The notes under the pieces: generated by a model | Database searches by the model: none | Told to the model about the DNA's origin: nothing | What the model saw: the letters and a program-made list of their open reading frames with translations, nothing else | Part shown: positions 24,850-35,933 of the stretch, piece after piece | Position numbering within the stretch: the stretch's first letter is position 1 | Layout of the letters: each line of letters starts with the position of its first letter | DNA from: Cupriavidus yeoncheonensis | Lineage (GTDB): Bacteria > Pseudomonadota > Gammaproteobacteria > Burkholderiales > Burkholderiaceae | DNA: 64,000 nt | Direction of reading: 5' to 3' | Assembly: GCF_905397275.1 (NCBI RefSeq) | Contig: NZ_CAJPUY010000018.1 | Location: forward strand, 62,001-126,000 | Made by a program: the position numbers and the translations under genes

Positions 24850-27800
24850 ATGCAGCAGCTTCTGGACAGTACCCGCGTGTCGCTGGCGAGTGCCTTCGAC
24901 ACGCTCGCGGACAATGCCCGCCGGCAGCAACATCTTTACTCGGCAACCATCGCCGTGCTGATCGCGCTGGTGGTATTCACCGCCATCGTGCTGGCGGCGC
25001 TGGAAACAGACAAGCACCTGAGCCAGCAGCAAAGCCAGGTTGCCCGCTATGCCGCCACGATCTCGGAGCGCCTGGAGAGCGAGGCGGCCTTCGTGAAACG
25101 CAGCGTCCTGAGCGTGCGCCATTTCCGCGAAGCGGGTCCCACGCAGGTGCCGGACCCGGCCACGGTAGCGTCCGTCCGCGCGACTGGCGTTGCCCGCATT
25201 GCCGGGCAGCTTGTCGGGCATGACTACTACCTGATGGCCACGGCCGCGACGCGGCACGCCTGGGGGCCTTCACTGCCCGCGCAGCTTGCACGCCTGCAGC
25301 AGATTGCGCTCGGCACGCTGGCCACGCAGCAGGCCTTTGGCCTGGACCACTGGGTCTATGTCCTGTCGCTCGAGAACGACAGCGCCGCCATCCTCGCGCG
25401 CCAGCGCCCTGACGCGCAAGCCACGGTGCCGATCCGGCCCGAGCTGATCGACATCCTGCGCGACACCATCACGCAGGCCATGCTGGATCGCACCGGCCAT
25501 GCGGTGCCGCCTGGCAACGAGCAGGTCTGGGCCGGCCCGATCCGCGACCCGCTGACCGGCACGATGGTCATGCTGAGCGTCGGAGCGGCATATTCGGGGG
25601 ATACACCGACCGTCCTGCTCGCCGCGTGCGTGCCGGTCGGGGACTTCCTGGCGCATCTCGAGAGGCCCGCAGACACCGCGCCGCTGGCCTTGCTCAATCC
25701 GGCCGACGAGGCCATCGACGTGGCCGCCCCGGCCTTGCCGGTCGAAGCGTCGGTGGTCAGCGTCGTCATGTCGCAGGCGCGGCGCCAGCCGCGCAACCTG
25801 TCGCACTACACGCGCCACGGCGTGCTGATGGTGCAGCCGCTGAAGCCTGGCTTCGGCACGCTGGTCTGCTTCCTGCCGTACGGCTTGCTGGTGCCGGCGC
25901 TCGCCCCGGAGCTGGCCGTGATCCTCGGCGTGGGGCTGCTGCTGATTGGCGCCATCGTCCTGAGTGCGCGCTACTGGGACCGCCAGCTGCTGCGCCGGAC
26001 CCATGCGGAGGCCGAGCGCGCGCTGGAAAACGAAATCCTGAACCAGATTCTCGTCAGCGCCACGCCTGTCGGACTGTGCATCGTCCGGCAGCGCGACTAC
26101 CTCGTGCTGACATCGAACCAGCTTGCCCAGTCACTGCTGCGGCTGGACCAGGGCGCCACCTTGCCCGCGTCGGTGACAGAGGGCTTCGAACGCCAGCCAC
26201 CGGCCGCGGAAGCCGGCCAGCCCGCACCGATCGCTCGCTTCATCGTTGCGACGCCAGGCGGCGGTGACGACGCCGGGCAGCGCTACCTGCAGATCACGTA
26301 TGCGCCCGCGCGCTACGGCGACGACAAGGTACTGTTCTGCGCCGTGCAGGACGTCACCACGCAGCAGGCGCTGGAACAGCAGCTGCGCTCGGCACAGCAG
26401 GCCACCGAGGCCATGATGCGCGCCCGTTCGAGCTTCTTCGCGTCCATGAGCCACGAGATCCGCACACCACTCAATGCCCTGATCGGCAACCTCGAACTGC
26501 TCGCGCGCAGCCCCGGGCTCGAAGGCCACGCGCCACGGTTGCAGGCGCTGGGCACCGCCGCGGACGGGCTGCTGCGCATCGTCAACGACATCCTGGATTT
26601 CTCGAAGATCGATGCGGGCAAGCTGCAACTGTTCAACAAGCCATTCCGGCTCGCGCATGCGCTCGAAGGCCTGGCGCTGACTTACGCACCCATGGCCATG
26701 GAACGCGGTATCCGGCTTAGCCTGCAACTGAAACCCGAACTGGACCGCGAAGTGTGCGGGGACCGCATACGCCTGACGCAGGTCGTCAATAACCTGCTGA
26801 GCAACGCTTTCAAGTTCACCACGAGCGGCCGCATCACGCTCAGCGCCAGCTACGGACCGGACGAACAGGGCCGCCCTGCGCTGACCTGCCGCGTCAGCGA
26901 TTCGGGAATCGGCATGCCGCCCGCGCTGAGCGAGCGCGTCTTCCAGCCTTTCGTGCAAGGCGATGCCGTCGCGACCAGCCGCCACGGCGGCACCGGCCTG
27001 GGCCTGTCGATCTGCGCGCGCCTGTGCGAGCTGATGGGCGGCAGCATCAGCGTGAAGAGCGTGCAGGACGTGGGCAGCGCCTTCACCGTTGCCGTGCCCT
27101 TGCCACCCGCCGGCGACGACGCGGCGATGGCCACCGGACCCGATGCCATGCCCGCACGGCGCGGCAGCGTGATGGTTCTGTGCCATGACGCCAGGACCGG
27201 CGAATGCCTGGAAGCCTGGCTGGCCACGGTGGGCTGGCGAACCCACATGCTGGCGTCGCTGGCCGCCGCGCGCGAACACCTGGAAAGCCACCATCCGCAG
27301 GTGATCGTGATCACGGAGGAATACCCCCCGGATGCATTCGCGGCGCTGCATGCGCTGAGTTCCGCGCCGGTGATCTGGCTGACGCCGGACGGTCCCCACC
27401 GCCCCCGGCAACGCGCGCCCGGCATCTTCGAAGTGACGAGCTTCAGCCACGACGCCCTGCTCGCCTGCGTGGCGTCCGCCGCGGCCAGCCCGCGAGACGA
27501 CCCTGCGCTGTCACCGACCGCCGGCGACGCGGACCGGCCTGTCGCGCCGGCGTGGCTGCCATTGCCCGACACCGCCGGACCGGCCATCCTTGTGGCCGAG
27601 GACAATCCGCTGAACCAGACGCTGATCGGCGAGCAGCTACGTGCCCTGGGTTGCCGGCCCATCATCACCGACAACGGCAAGCAGGCGCTGGCGGTCGCGG
27701 AATCGACCCATGTGGATGCCGTCCTGACCGACATCCACATGCCGCTGATGAACGGCTACGCCCTGCTGGATGCCCTGCGCGCCTTGCATCCCGACCTGCC

Positions 27801-28263
27801 GGTGCTGGCGTTCAGTGCGCTTGCCCAGCAGGAGCAGGCCGATGACTGGCAACAGCGCGGCTTCAGCGGCTACATCACCAAACCCGCGTCATTGCGCGAA
27901 CTGGGCGACGCGCTGCAGGCACTGCGCGGCAAGCACGCGTGCAAGAGGCAGACCGCGTGTGCCGACCGCGAGCGCTACACGCGCCTGCTGCGCGAGCAGC
28001 TGCAAGCCGACCTGCCCCGGCTTGCGCAAATCCTGGCCGCAAGGGACACGCGCGCACTCCAGGCATGGGCGCATCGCGCCGCGAGCGGCTTCGGGATCGT
28101 CCGGCAGAGGACGCTGCACGCCCACTGCCGCGAAGTCGAGCGGCTCTGTCTCGGCTCGCCCCACTGGAGTCCGGCCATTGCCGAAGCCGGCGAAGCCTTG
28201 CAGGCGCTGGCGCTGCGCTACGCCAGCGAAGGCCCGGCGGCCGCCGCGCCCGACAGCCCCTGA
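24850..28263 (+). CDS. Hybrid sensor kinase with pseudo-receiver, receiver and HPt
   Basis: An 1137-residue kinase of the RcsC/BvgS type. A membrane helix (about 31-53) and another near 350-373 frame a large periplasmic sensor region. A PAS-like cytoplasmic segment (about 390-510) precedes HisKA with H535 (ASMSHEIRTPLN), and the ATPase domain has NNLLSNAFKF and GGTGLGLSIC. After it comes a degenerate receiver (about 770-880) without a phospho-Asp, then a genuine receiver with D961 (VLTDIHMPLMNG) and a C-terminal HPt-like domain with H1075 (WAHRAASGF). The HPt lacks the usual Lys-Gly after His. The response regulator gene lies just upstream. Signal unknown. Confidence 0.9.
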   Translation: MQQLLDSTRVSLASAFDTLADNARRQQHLYSATIAVLIALVVFTAIVLAALETDKHLSQQQSQVARYAATISERLESEAAFVKRSVLSVRHFREAGPTQVPDPATVASVRATGVARIAGQLVGHDYYLMATAATRHAWGPSLPAQLARLQQIALGTLATQQAFGLDHWVYVLSLENDSAAILARQRPDAQATVPIRPELIDILRDTITQAMLDRTGHAVPPGNEQVWAGPIRDPLTGTMVMLSVGAAYSGDTPTVLLAACVPVGDFLAHLERPADTAPLALLNPADEAIDVAAPALPVEASVVSVVMSQARRQPRNLSHYTRHGVLMVQPLKPGFGTLVCFLPYGLLVPALAPELAVILGVGLLLIGAIVLSARYWDRQLLRRTHAEAERALENEILNQILVSATPVGLCIVRQRDYLVLTSNQLAQSLLRLDQGATLPASVTEGFERQPPAAEAGQPAPIARFIVATPGGGDDAGQRYLQITYAPARYGDDKVLFCAVQDVTTQQALEQQLRSAQQATEAMMRARSSFFASMSHEIRTPLNALIGNLELLARSPGLEGHAPRLQALGTAADGLLRIVNDILDFSKIDAGKLQLFNKPFRLAHALEGLALTYAPMAMERGIRLSLQLKPELDREVCGDRIRLTQVVNNLLSNAFKFTTSGRITLSASYGPDEQGRPALTCRVSDSGIGMPPALSERVFQPFVQGDAVATSRHGGTGLGLSICARLCELMGGSISVKSVQDVGSAFTVAVPLPPAGDDAAMATGPDAMPARRGSVMVLCHDARTGECLEAWLATVGWRTHMLASLAAAREHLESHHPQVIVITEEYPPDAFAALHALSSAPVIWLTPDGPHRPRQRAPGIFEVTSFSHDALLACVASAAASPRDDPALSPTAGDADRPVAPAWLPLPDTAGPAILVAEDNPLNQTLIGEQLRALGCRPIITDNGKQALAVAESTHVDAVLTDIHMPLMNGYALLDALRALHPDLPVLAFSALAQQEQADDWQQRGFSGYITKPASLRELGDALQALRGKHACKRQTACADRERYTRLLREQLQADLPRLAQILAARDTRALQAWAHRAASGFGIVRQRTLHAHCREVERLCLGSPHWSPAIAEAGEALQALALRYASEGPAAAAPDSP

Positions 28264-28385
28264 ATCCGAGCGGCGGGCGAGCGCGCCTACCACATTCCGC
28301 ACATTTGCGGGCAACGCCCCGGGGGCCGATAATGACTCGCCGCACCCGGCCTCGCGGGCGCGCCCTAGCCGCCAATGTCTTCCGC

Positions 28386-29777
28386 ATGTCGTTACATCAA
28401 GGCCTTCCCCAGCCACAGCGCACCTGGGCCATCCTCACCGTCTTCTGCGGCCTGGTCATGGCCGTGCTGGACGGTTCCATCGCCAATATCGCGCTGCCGT
28501 CGATTTCTCGCCAGTTGCAGTCCGAGCCGTCGAACACCATCTGGGTGGTGAACGCCTATCAGCTCACGGTCACGGTATGCCTGCTGCCGCTGTCATCGCT
28601 GGGTGACATCCTGGGATACAAGCGTGTGTACCGCGCCGGGCTGGCCACCTTCCTGGTCGGATCGCTGCTGTGCGCGCTGGCGGTCAACCTGCCCATGCTG
28701 GTGGCGGCGCGCGTGCTGCAGGGCCTGGGCGGGGCCGGCATCATGAGCGTGAATACGGCGCTGGTGCGCTTCATCTATCCGCCGACGCGGCTGGGCCGCG
28801 GCATCGGGCTGAATGCGCTGGTGGTCGGCGTGACCACGGCGGTGGGTCCCTCGCTGGGGGCACTGATCCTGTCGCTGGCGAGCTGGCAGTGGCTGTTCGC
28901 CGTGAACGTGCCCGTGGCGATCTTCGCGCTGGCGCTCAGCCGCAGCGCACTGCCGGAAACAGCGCCGCAGCCGCGCGATTTCGACTATCCGAGCGCCGTG
29001 CTGTCCGCGCTGGTGTTCGGCCTGTTCATCCTCGGCGTCGACGGCCTCGGCCATGACGGCCTGCGCTACGCCGGTGCCGCCGCGGTAGGCGTCACGGTCG
29101 TGCTGGGCTGGCTCCTGGTGCGGCGCCAGCACGGCCGCCTGGCCCCGCTCGTGCCCGTGGACCTGTTTGCCAGCCGGGCCTTCACGCTGGCGGTCGGCAC
29201 GTCGTTCTGCTCGTTCATGACGCAGATGCTGGCGTTCGTGGCGCTGCCGTTCTATTTCGAATACCAGCTGGGCCGCTCGCTGCACGAAACCGGGCTGCTG
29301 ATCACGCCCTGGCCGTTGACGGTGGCACTGATGGCGGCGCTGTCGGGCCGGCTCTCGGACCGCTATCCGGCCAGCATCCTGGCGGGCATCGGGCTGGCGC
29401 TGCTTGCGGCCGGCCTGCTTGGCCTGGCGTTGCTCGGGCGTGATGCCGGCAGCCTCGATATCGTCTGGCGCATGGCGATATGCGGGCTTGGCTTCGGCCT
29501 GTTCCAGTCGCCCAACAATCGCGCCATGATCGGCGCCACGCCGCCCGAGCGCAGCGGCGGCGCCAGCGGCGCGCAGGCCACCACGCGGCTGCTCGGGCAG
29601 ACCACCGGCACGGCCGTGGTGGCGCTGCTGTTCAGCCTGGACGAGAGCGGCGGCGCGCGCCTCGCGCTCTATGTGGCGGTGGCCATGGCTACGCTGGGGG
29701 CGGCGATCAGCCTGAGCCGGCTGCGCGATGCCAGCCACTCACAGCGCACACAGGCAACCGCCGAACCTGACGCCTGA
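28386..29777 (+). CDS. DHA2-family MFS exporter
   Basis: A 463-residue transporter with about 14 helices, the layout of the DHA2 (EmrB/QacA) drug:proton exporters. The hallmarks are GLVMAVLDGSIANIALPSI in helix 1, LGDILGYKRVYRAGL in the 2-3 loop, LQGLGGAGIMSVNTALVR, and helix-5 GPSLGALILSLASWQWLF. I used the ATG at 28386; an in-frame ATG at 28332 adds a basic 18-residue stretch and is equally possible, as neither has a good ribosome-binding site. The substrate is unknown. The stop codon lies inside the first copy of an 11-bp tandem repeat. Confidence 0.88.
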   Translation: MSLHQGLPQPQRTWAILTVFCGLVMAVLDGSIANIALPSISRQLQSEPSNTIWVVNAYQLTVTVCLLPLSSLGDILGYKRVYRAGLATFLVGSLLCALAVNLPMLVAARVLQGLGGAGIMSVNTALVRFIYPPTRLGRGIGLNALVVGVTTAVGPSLGALILSLASWQWLFAVNVPVAIFALALSRSALPETAPQPRDFDYPSAVLSALVFGLFILGVDGLGHDGLRYAGAAAVGVTVVLGWLLVRRQHGRLAPLVPVDLFASRAFTLAVGTSFCSFMTQMLAFVALPFYFEYQLGRSLHETGLLITPWPLTVALMAALSGRLSDRYPASILAGIGLALLAAGLLGLALLGRDAGSLDIVWRMAICGLGFGLFQSPNNRAMIGATPPERSGGASGAQATTRLLGQTTGTAVVALLFSLDESGGARLALYVAVAMATLGAAISLSRLRDASHSQRTQATAEPDA

Positions 29778-29817
29778 CGTCCCCCTGACGTCCCCCTGAC
29801 GTCCCCCTGACGTCCCC
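29774..29817 (+). repeat. Four tandem copies of an 11-bp unit
   Basis: CTGACGTCCCC is repeated exactly four times. The first copy contains the stop codon (TGA at 29775-29777) of the MFS gene, and the array ends about 100 bases before the stress-protein gene. TGACGTC within each unit is palindromic apart from its centre base. Confidence 0.95.
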
Positions 29818-29915
29818 GATAGGTGCCCTATACTGGAGCAAGGGCGCCGGTTATGTCACCTCGGCGCCCGGCACCAGACCGGGAGGAGTGCCGCCTTGCT
29901 TGACTGGAGGCCGCT

Positions 29916-30353
29916 ATGTTCCAGCACCTGCTGCTCCCTGTTGACGGTTCGCCCCTTTCCGAATCCGCGTTCCGCCAGGGCATTGCCTTCGCCCGCGACG
30001 CCGGGGCCCGTGTCACGGCGCTCCGGGTGATCCCCGATTTCCACACCTACACCTACCAGGTCGAGATGCTGGGCGGTACACGCGACCGGTACGCGCGCGA
30101 TGCCACCAAGGCTGTCGAGGACTACCTCGACACGATGGCCGACGAGGCAGCGGCGGCGCAAGTCGCCTGCGAGACGGTAGCGGTCATCCACGACCATCCC
30201 TACGAGGCCATCATCGACACCGCGGCGAACAAGGGCTGCGACCTGATCGTGATGGCATCGCACGGGCGGCGCGGCCTGCAAGCGGTGCTGATCGGCAGCG
30301 AGACGCAGAAGGTACTCACGCACAGCCGCATCCCTGTGCTGGTGTATCGCTGA
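29916..30353 (+). CDS. Universal stress protein (UspA family)
   Basis: A 145-residue single-domain Usp. It starts FQHLLLPVDGSPLSESA and ends in the ATP-binding signature: DLIVMASHGRRGLQAVLIGSETQKVLTHS, of the G-2x-G-9x-G-S/T kind. Length and motif are standard for ATP-binding UspA proteins, which are induced by starvation and stress. It is separate from the preceding MFS gene by the tandem repeat. Its target is unknown. Confidence 0.93.
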   Translation: MFQHLLLPVDGSPLSESAFRQGIAFARDAGARVTALRVIPDFHTYTYQVEMLGGTRDRYARDATKAVEDYLDTMADEAAAAQVACETVAVIHDHPYEAIIDTAANKGCDLIVMASHGRRGLQAVLIGSETQKVLTHSRIPVLVYR

Positions 30354-30555
30354 CGGTACCGCTGACGGCACCAATCGCGCGCCCGGCGTCGTTCCGATGC
30401 GCGCAGCATCCGGCGGCACGTGCCCTTGCCGGCCGACGGAACGCGCTGGCCTGTCAGTCTCCATCCTCACCGGGCGGGGCAGGCACTTGCGTGGTCCGGG
30501 TGCAGCCGAACGGACCCGACGCACGGAATCTCTTTTCCATTACACGGAGGCAGCC

Positions 30556-31965
30556 ATGAAGAACGAGGCAAGCCTGGCCACCACCCGCTATCTGCGCCGG
30601 CCCGTGTCCACTAGCGCCCGCACCCGCACCCTCGCCAGCCCGGCACGGCGCCGCGTCCTGCACGCGGCGGCAGCGGCGGCCCTGGCCGCCGAACTTGGCA
30701 CGCTGGCCAGCCCGCGCCCCGTGCACGCCGCCGGCAAGCGGACCCTGAAGATCCTGCAATGGAACCATTTCGTGCCGGGCTACGACGCCTGGTTCGACGG
30801 CACCTATGTCAAGGAATGGGGACAGCGCCACGACACCGAGGTCATCGTCGACCATGTCGGCATCCCGGCGCTGGCGACGCGCGCCGCGGCCGAGGTCTCG
30901 GCCCAGAAAGGGCACGACCTCTTCATGTTCCTGTCGCCGCCGCCGGTGTACGAGGAGCAGGTCATCGACCACCGCGAGATCTACGAGGAATGCCAGCGCA
31001 AGCATGGCAAGCCGGTAGAACTGGCGGTCCGCAGCACGCTCAACCCCAAGACACGCAAGTACTTCGCCTTCTCCGACAGCTTCGTGCCCGATCCTGTCAA
31101 CTACCGCAAGGATCTTTGGGATGAGGCCGGCATGGCAGCGCCTGACAGCTGGGAAGACGTGCTGGCGGCCGGGCGCAAGATCAAGCAGTCGAAAGGCGTT
31201 CCGGTCGGCATCGGACTGTCCGCCGAACTGGACACGGCCATGGCCATGCGAACCATCCTCTTTGCGTATGGCGGCTCGGAGCAGGACGAGCGCGGCAACG
31301 TGGTGCTGAACTCGCGCCATACGCTCGAAGCCGTCAAGTTCGTGCGAGCGCTGTACCGCGACACCATGACGCCGGAAGTCCTGGCCTGGGATCCCTCCTC
31401 GAACAACCGCGCCATGCTGGCGGGCAAGATCGCGCTATGCCTGAACGCCATCTCGATCACGCGCGAGGGCGAGAACAAGAGCCTGCCCGTCACGCCGGAC
31501 ATCTGGCTGACGCAGGCCCTGCGCGGGCCGGCGCAGCGCATTTGCCTGGAACACGTGATGGACTGCTACGTCATCTGGAAATTCGCCGAGAACATCGCGG
31601 GCGCGAAACAGTTCCTGGTCGACTATATCGACAACTTCCGCAAGGGCTTCCTGGCCAGCGAGTTCTACAACTTCCCGTGCTTCGCCAGCACCGTGCCAGA
31701 CCTGAAGGCGCTGATCAACGACGATGCCAAGGCGAAGCCGCGCGACAAGTACCGGGTACTGGGCACGCTGATGGAGCAGGCCACCAATGTCGGCTATCCG
31801 GGCCATGCGAACGCCGCCATCGACGAGATCTTCAACACCTGGGTGCTCAACACCATGTTCGCCAGGGCCGCGACCGGCGATGCCTCGCCGGAGGACGCCA
31901 TCCGCGATGCCGAAGCCGCCTGCAAGCGGATCTTTGCCAAATGGCGGGCCAGGGGGCTGGTATGA
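30556..31965 (+). CDS. ABC transporter solute-binding protein (family 1)
   Basis: A 469-residue periplasmic binding protein of the carbohydrate family. A long N-terminal region with ARRRVLHAAAAAALAAEL and a cleavage-like PVHAAG suggests a signal of the Tat type (Arg-Arg before a weakly hydrophobic stretch), though a Sec signal cannot be excluded. The mature part has LKILQWNHFVPGYDAWF, GHDLFMFLSPPPVYEEQ and WDEAGMAAPDSWEDVLAAG. The ATG at 30556 has ACGGAGG upstream. It heads a four-gene importer operon. The ligand is not known; relatives bind sugars, sugar alcohols or glycerol-phosphate compounds. Confidence 0.88.
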   Translation: MKNEASLATTRYLRRPVSTSARTRTLASPARRRVLHAAAAAALAAELGTLASPRPVHAAGKRTLKILQWNHFVPGYDAWFDGTYVKEWGQRHDTEVIVDHVGIPALATRAAAEVSAQKGHDLFMFLSPPPVYEEQVIDHREIYEECQRKHGKPVELAVRSTLNPKTRKYFAFSDSFVPDPVNYRKDLWDEAGMAAPDSWEDVLAAGRKIKQSKGVPVGIGLSAELDTAMAMRTILFAYGGSEQDERGNVVLNSRHTLEAVKFVRALYRDTMTPEVLAWDPSSNNRAMLAGKIALCLNAISITREGENKSLPVTPDIWLTQALRGPAQRICLEHVMDCYVIWKFAENIAGAKQFLVDYIDNFRKGFLASEFYNFPCFASTVPDLKALINDDAKAKPRDKYRVLGTLMEQATNVGYPGHANAAIDEIFNTWVLNTMFARAATGDASPEDAIRDAEAACKRIFAKWRARGLV

Positions 31966-31995
31966 GCGCCGGCACCGCCTCTGCGCCAGCGCACC

Positions 31996-33023
<1,028 letters not shown>

Positions 33024-33027
<4 letters not shown>

Positions 33028-33959
33028 ACGCCCGACTACCCGCCGCGCTGGCCCATGGCCATGGCAGCACCGTGCGCGCCGCGCGCGAGGAGCACTGGCT
33101 GGGAGCACTGATGCTGGCGCCTGCGCTGCTGTACATTGCGCTGCTGCTGGGCTTCCCGTTCCTGCTGTCGATCTGGTACAGCCTGTCCGATGCCACCGTC
33201 GGCAGCCACGCCCTGCAATTCGTCGGACTGGAGAATTTCCGCCGCGTCGTGCACAACGCGACCTTCTGGCGCTCGCTGCGCAACGCGCTGGTCTTCACGC
33301 TGGTGTCGCAGGCGCTGGTAGTCGTGCTGGCCAAGATCCTGGCGCTGGCGCTGGCCCATGACTTTCCCGGCAAATGGCTGGTGCGCCTGCTGATCCTGCT
33401 GCCGTGGGTGGCGCCGATCTCGCTGGGCTCGATCGGCTGGCTGTGGATCTTCGACCCGGTCTACAGCATCATCAACTGGACCATGCGCGCGCTTGGCGTG
33501 TTCGGCCCCGGCGTCTGGCCGGTATGGCTGGGCCAGCCCGGGCTGGCCATGGCATCGGTGATCGTGGTCGACGTCTGGCGCCTGCTGCCGCTGGCCACCG
33601 TGATCATCCTGGCCGGCATGCAGGGCATCCCGCAAGACCTGCACGATGCCGCGGCCATGGATGGTGCCGGCTTCTGGCGGCGCCTGTTCCGCATCGACCT
33701 GCCGCTGCTGATGCCCGTCATGCTGGTCGCGCTGCTGTTCGGCATCGTCTTCACGCTGACCGACATGATCATCATCTACGTGCTGACGCGGGGCGGCCCC
33801 TATGACACCACCCAGGTGCTGGCGAGCCTGGCGTTCTTCACCGGCATCCAGGGTGGCGACCTGGCCGAGGGCGCCGCCATCTCGCTGTTCCTGTTCCCCC
33901 TGCTGGTGGCCGTGGTGATCCTGCTGCTGACCGTGGCCCACCGCGTGGAGGTGACCTGA
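33024..33959 (+). CDS. Carbohydrate ABC transporter permease 1 (MalF/UgpA type)
   Basis: A 311-residue inner-membrane permease with six helices. The EAA-like motif for coupling to the ATPase is DLHDAAAMDGAGFWRRLFRI, and YVLTRGGPYDTTQVLA follows. The ATG at 33024 overlaps the ATPase stop (ATGA). It pairs with the next permease, which follows after one base. Confidence 0.92.
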
Positions 33960-33960
33960 C

Positions 33961-34869
33961 ATGGCCACTTCAATCCCCAACGGCGTCCCCGACAGCGTCG
34001 CCGGCCGCGCACCGGGCAGATGGTTCGGGCCGAACTGGCGCGCGCGCGGCGCACGCATGCTCGCCTTCGTGACGCTGGCCGCCTTTGCCGTGTTCTGCGC
34101 GTTCCCGTTCTACTGGATGCTGGTGACCACCTTCAAGGACGTGCACGACCTGATCAACACCGCCAACAACCCCTTCCTGTTCAACCAGCCGCCCACGCTG
34201 GAAAACCTGCGTGTACTGTTCCACGACACGCTGTACCTGCGCTGGCTGCTCAATACGCTGCTGGTGGGGGTGCTGGTCGTCCTGATCACGCTGGTGCTGG
34301 CGGTGCCGGCAGGCTACAGCCTGGCACGCCTTTCCGGCAGGCACGGCCGGCAACTGGCCATCGCCATCTTCCTGACCTACCTGATTCCGCCGACGATCCT
34401 GTTTATCCCGTTCTCGCGCATCATCGGCACGCTCGGGCTGCAGGATTCGCTATGGTCGCTGGTGCTGGTCTATCCCGGCTTCACCGTGCCGTTCTGCACC
34501 TGGCTGATGATGGGATTCTTCAAGGCCGTACCGCGCGACATCGAAGAGGCGGCGATGATGGACGGACTGAGCCGCTTCGGCGCCTTCCTGAAAGTGGTGG
34601 TGCCGCTGTCCTCCGCGGGCATCCTGACCGTGGTCATCTTCACGCTGACGCTGGTGATGCAGGAGTTTGTCTATGCGCTCACCTTCATCACCAGCTCTTC
34701 GCAGTACACGGTCAGCGTAGGCGTGCCGACTTTCCTGGTACGCGGCGACGTCTATTTCTGGGGCTCGCTGATGGGGGCGTGCCTGATCGTCAGCGTGCCG
34801 GTGGCCGTGCTCTACAACCTGTTCCTTGACCGCTTCGTGGCCGGCTTCACCGTGGGCGCTCTCAAGTAG
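33961..34869 (+). CDS. Carbohydrate ABC transporter permease 2 (MalG/UgpE type)
   Basis: A 302-residue permease with six helices. The coupling motif is DIEEAAMMDGLSRFGAFLKV and the first helix LAFVTLAAFAVFCAFPFYWML is typical of MalG. It is the last gene of the operon, so the importer has a binding protein, an ATPase and two permeases. No catabolic enzyme is in the operon, which leaves the substrate undefined. The convergent Bug gene ends 25 bases beyond its stop. Confidence 0.92.
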   Translation: MATSIPNGVPDSVAGRAPGRWFGPNWRARGARMLAFVTLAAFAVFCAFPFYWMLVTTFKDVHDLINTANNPFLFNQPPTLENLRVLFHDTLYLRWLLNTLLVGVLVVLITLVLAVPAGYSLARLSGRHGRQLAIAIFLTYLIPPTILFIPFSRIIGTLGLQDSLWSLVLVYPGFTVPFCTWLMMGFFKAVPRDIEEAAMMDGLSRFGAFLKVVVPLSSAGILTVVIFTLTLVMQEFVYALTFITSSSQYTVSVGVPTFLVRGDVYFWGSLMGACLIVSVPVAVLYNLFLDRFVAGFTVGALK

Positions 34870-34894
34870 GCGCGCCCGAGGCGAAGCCAATCGC

Positions 34895-35869
34895 TCACTC
34901 CGCCTTCGCGCCCGACTCCCTCACCACCTTCGCCCACTTGGCAATTTCCGCGCGCTGGTAGTTCGCCAGCCGCTCGGACGTGCCAAGGACCGGTTCAAGC
35001 CCCAGCGTCCTGAGCTTTGCCTGCACGTCCGGCAGTGAATAGATGCGGTTCAGTTCCGCATTGAGCTTCGCCACCACGTCCTTCGGCGTATTGGCCGGCG
35101 CGAAGATCGCGAACCAGGAATCCGCCTCGAAGCCGGGCAGGCCCTGTTCGGCCAGCGTGGGAATGTCCGGCGCCGAAGGCGACCGCTTCGCACTGGTGAT
35201 GCCCAGCGCGCGCAGCTTGCCTTCCTTCACCACGGGCAGCGCCGATGGCAGGTTGTCGAACATCATCGTGATGTGGCCGCCAAGCAGGTCGGGGATCGCC
35301 ATGGCCCGGCCCTTGTAGGGGACGTGGGTGAGCTTCACGCCGGCCATGGCGTTGAACATCTCGCCGGCCACATGCGGCGAGGTCCCGACGCCCGGCGTAC
35401 CGAACGTCAGACCTCCGGGCTTCGTCCTGGCCAGCGCGATCAGTTCGGCCACATTCTTCGCCGGCACGTCCGGATGCACGACCAGCACATTGGGCGTCGT
35501 CGCGACCAGGATCACGGGCGCGAAGTCCTTGACCATGTCATACGGCATCTTGCTGTAGAGCGAGCCGTTGATCGAGTGCGTGCCCACGGTGCCCATCGCC
35601 AGCGTGTAGCCGTCGGCCGGTGCATGGGCCACGGCCTCGGCGCCGATATTGCCGCCGGCACCGGGCTTGTTGTCCACCACGACCGGTTGCCCCCACGAGG
35701 GCGAGATCTTTTCGGAAACGATGCGCGCCAGCGTGTCGGGCGCGCCGCCGCTCGGAAACCCGACCACCATCCGGATCGGCTTGTTCGGATACGCCTGCGC
35801 CTGCGCGGCGGGTGCGCTGAACACGGCGGCAGCGGCAAGCGCGGCCACGGCAAGGGAACTGACTCGCAT
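34895..35869 (-). CDS. Bug-family (TctC-type) periplasmic binding protein
   Basis: A 324-residue Bug protein, the extracytoplasmic receptor of tripartite tricarboxylate transporters, very abundant in Cupriavidus and Bordetella. A signal peptide ends in PAAQAQA at about residue 25, followed by YPNKPIRMVVGFPSGGAPDTLARIVSE and WGQPVVVDNKPGAGGNIGAEAVA, the ligand-binding core. It is the last gene of an IclR-SDR-Bug group and has no TctA/TctB partners beside it. It may use the tctBA pair at 59.7-61.7 kb, but nothing here proves it. Ligands of this family are carboxylates. Confidence 0.92.
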   Translation of the reverse strand: MRVSSLAVAALAAAAVFSAPAAQAQAYPNKPIRMVVGFPSGGAPDTLARIVSEKISPSWGQPVVVDNKPGAGGNIGAEAVAHAPADGYTLAMGTVGTHSINGSLYSKMPYDMVKDFAPVILVATTPNVLVVHPDVPAKNVAELIALARTKPGGLTFGTPGVGTSPHVAGEMFNAMAGVKLTHVPYKGRAMAIPDLLGGHITMMFDNLPSALPVVKEGKLRALGITSAKRSPSAPDIPTLAEQGLPGFEADSWFAIFAPANTPKDVVAKLNAELNRIYSLPDVQAKLRTLGLEPVLGTSERLANYQRAEIAKWAKVVRESGAKAE

Positions 35870-35933
35870 CGGTTGTCTCCTGGCGGGCCGGCGCCTGCGT
35901 GGGCGCCGGCTGTTCTGGTCGGAAAATCCGGGA

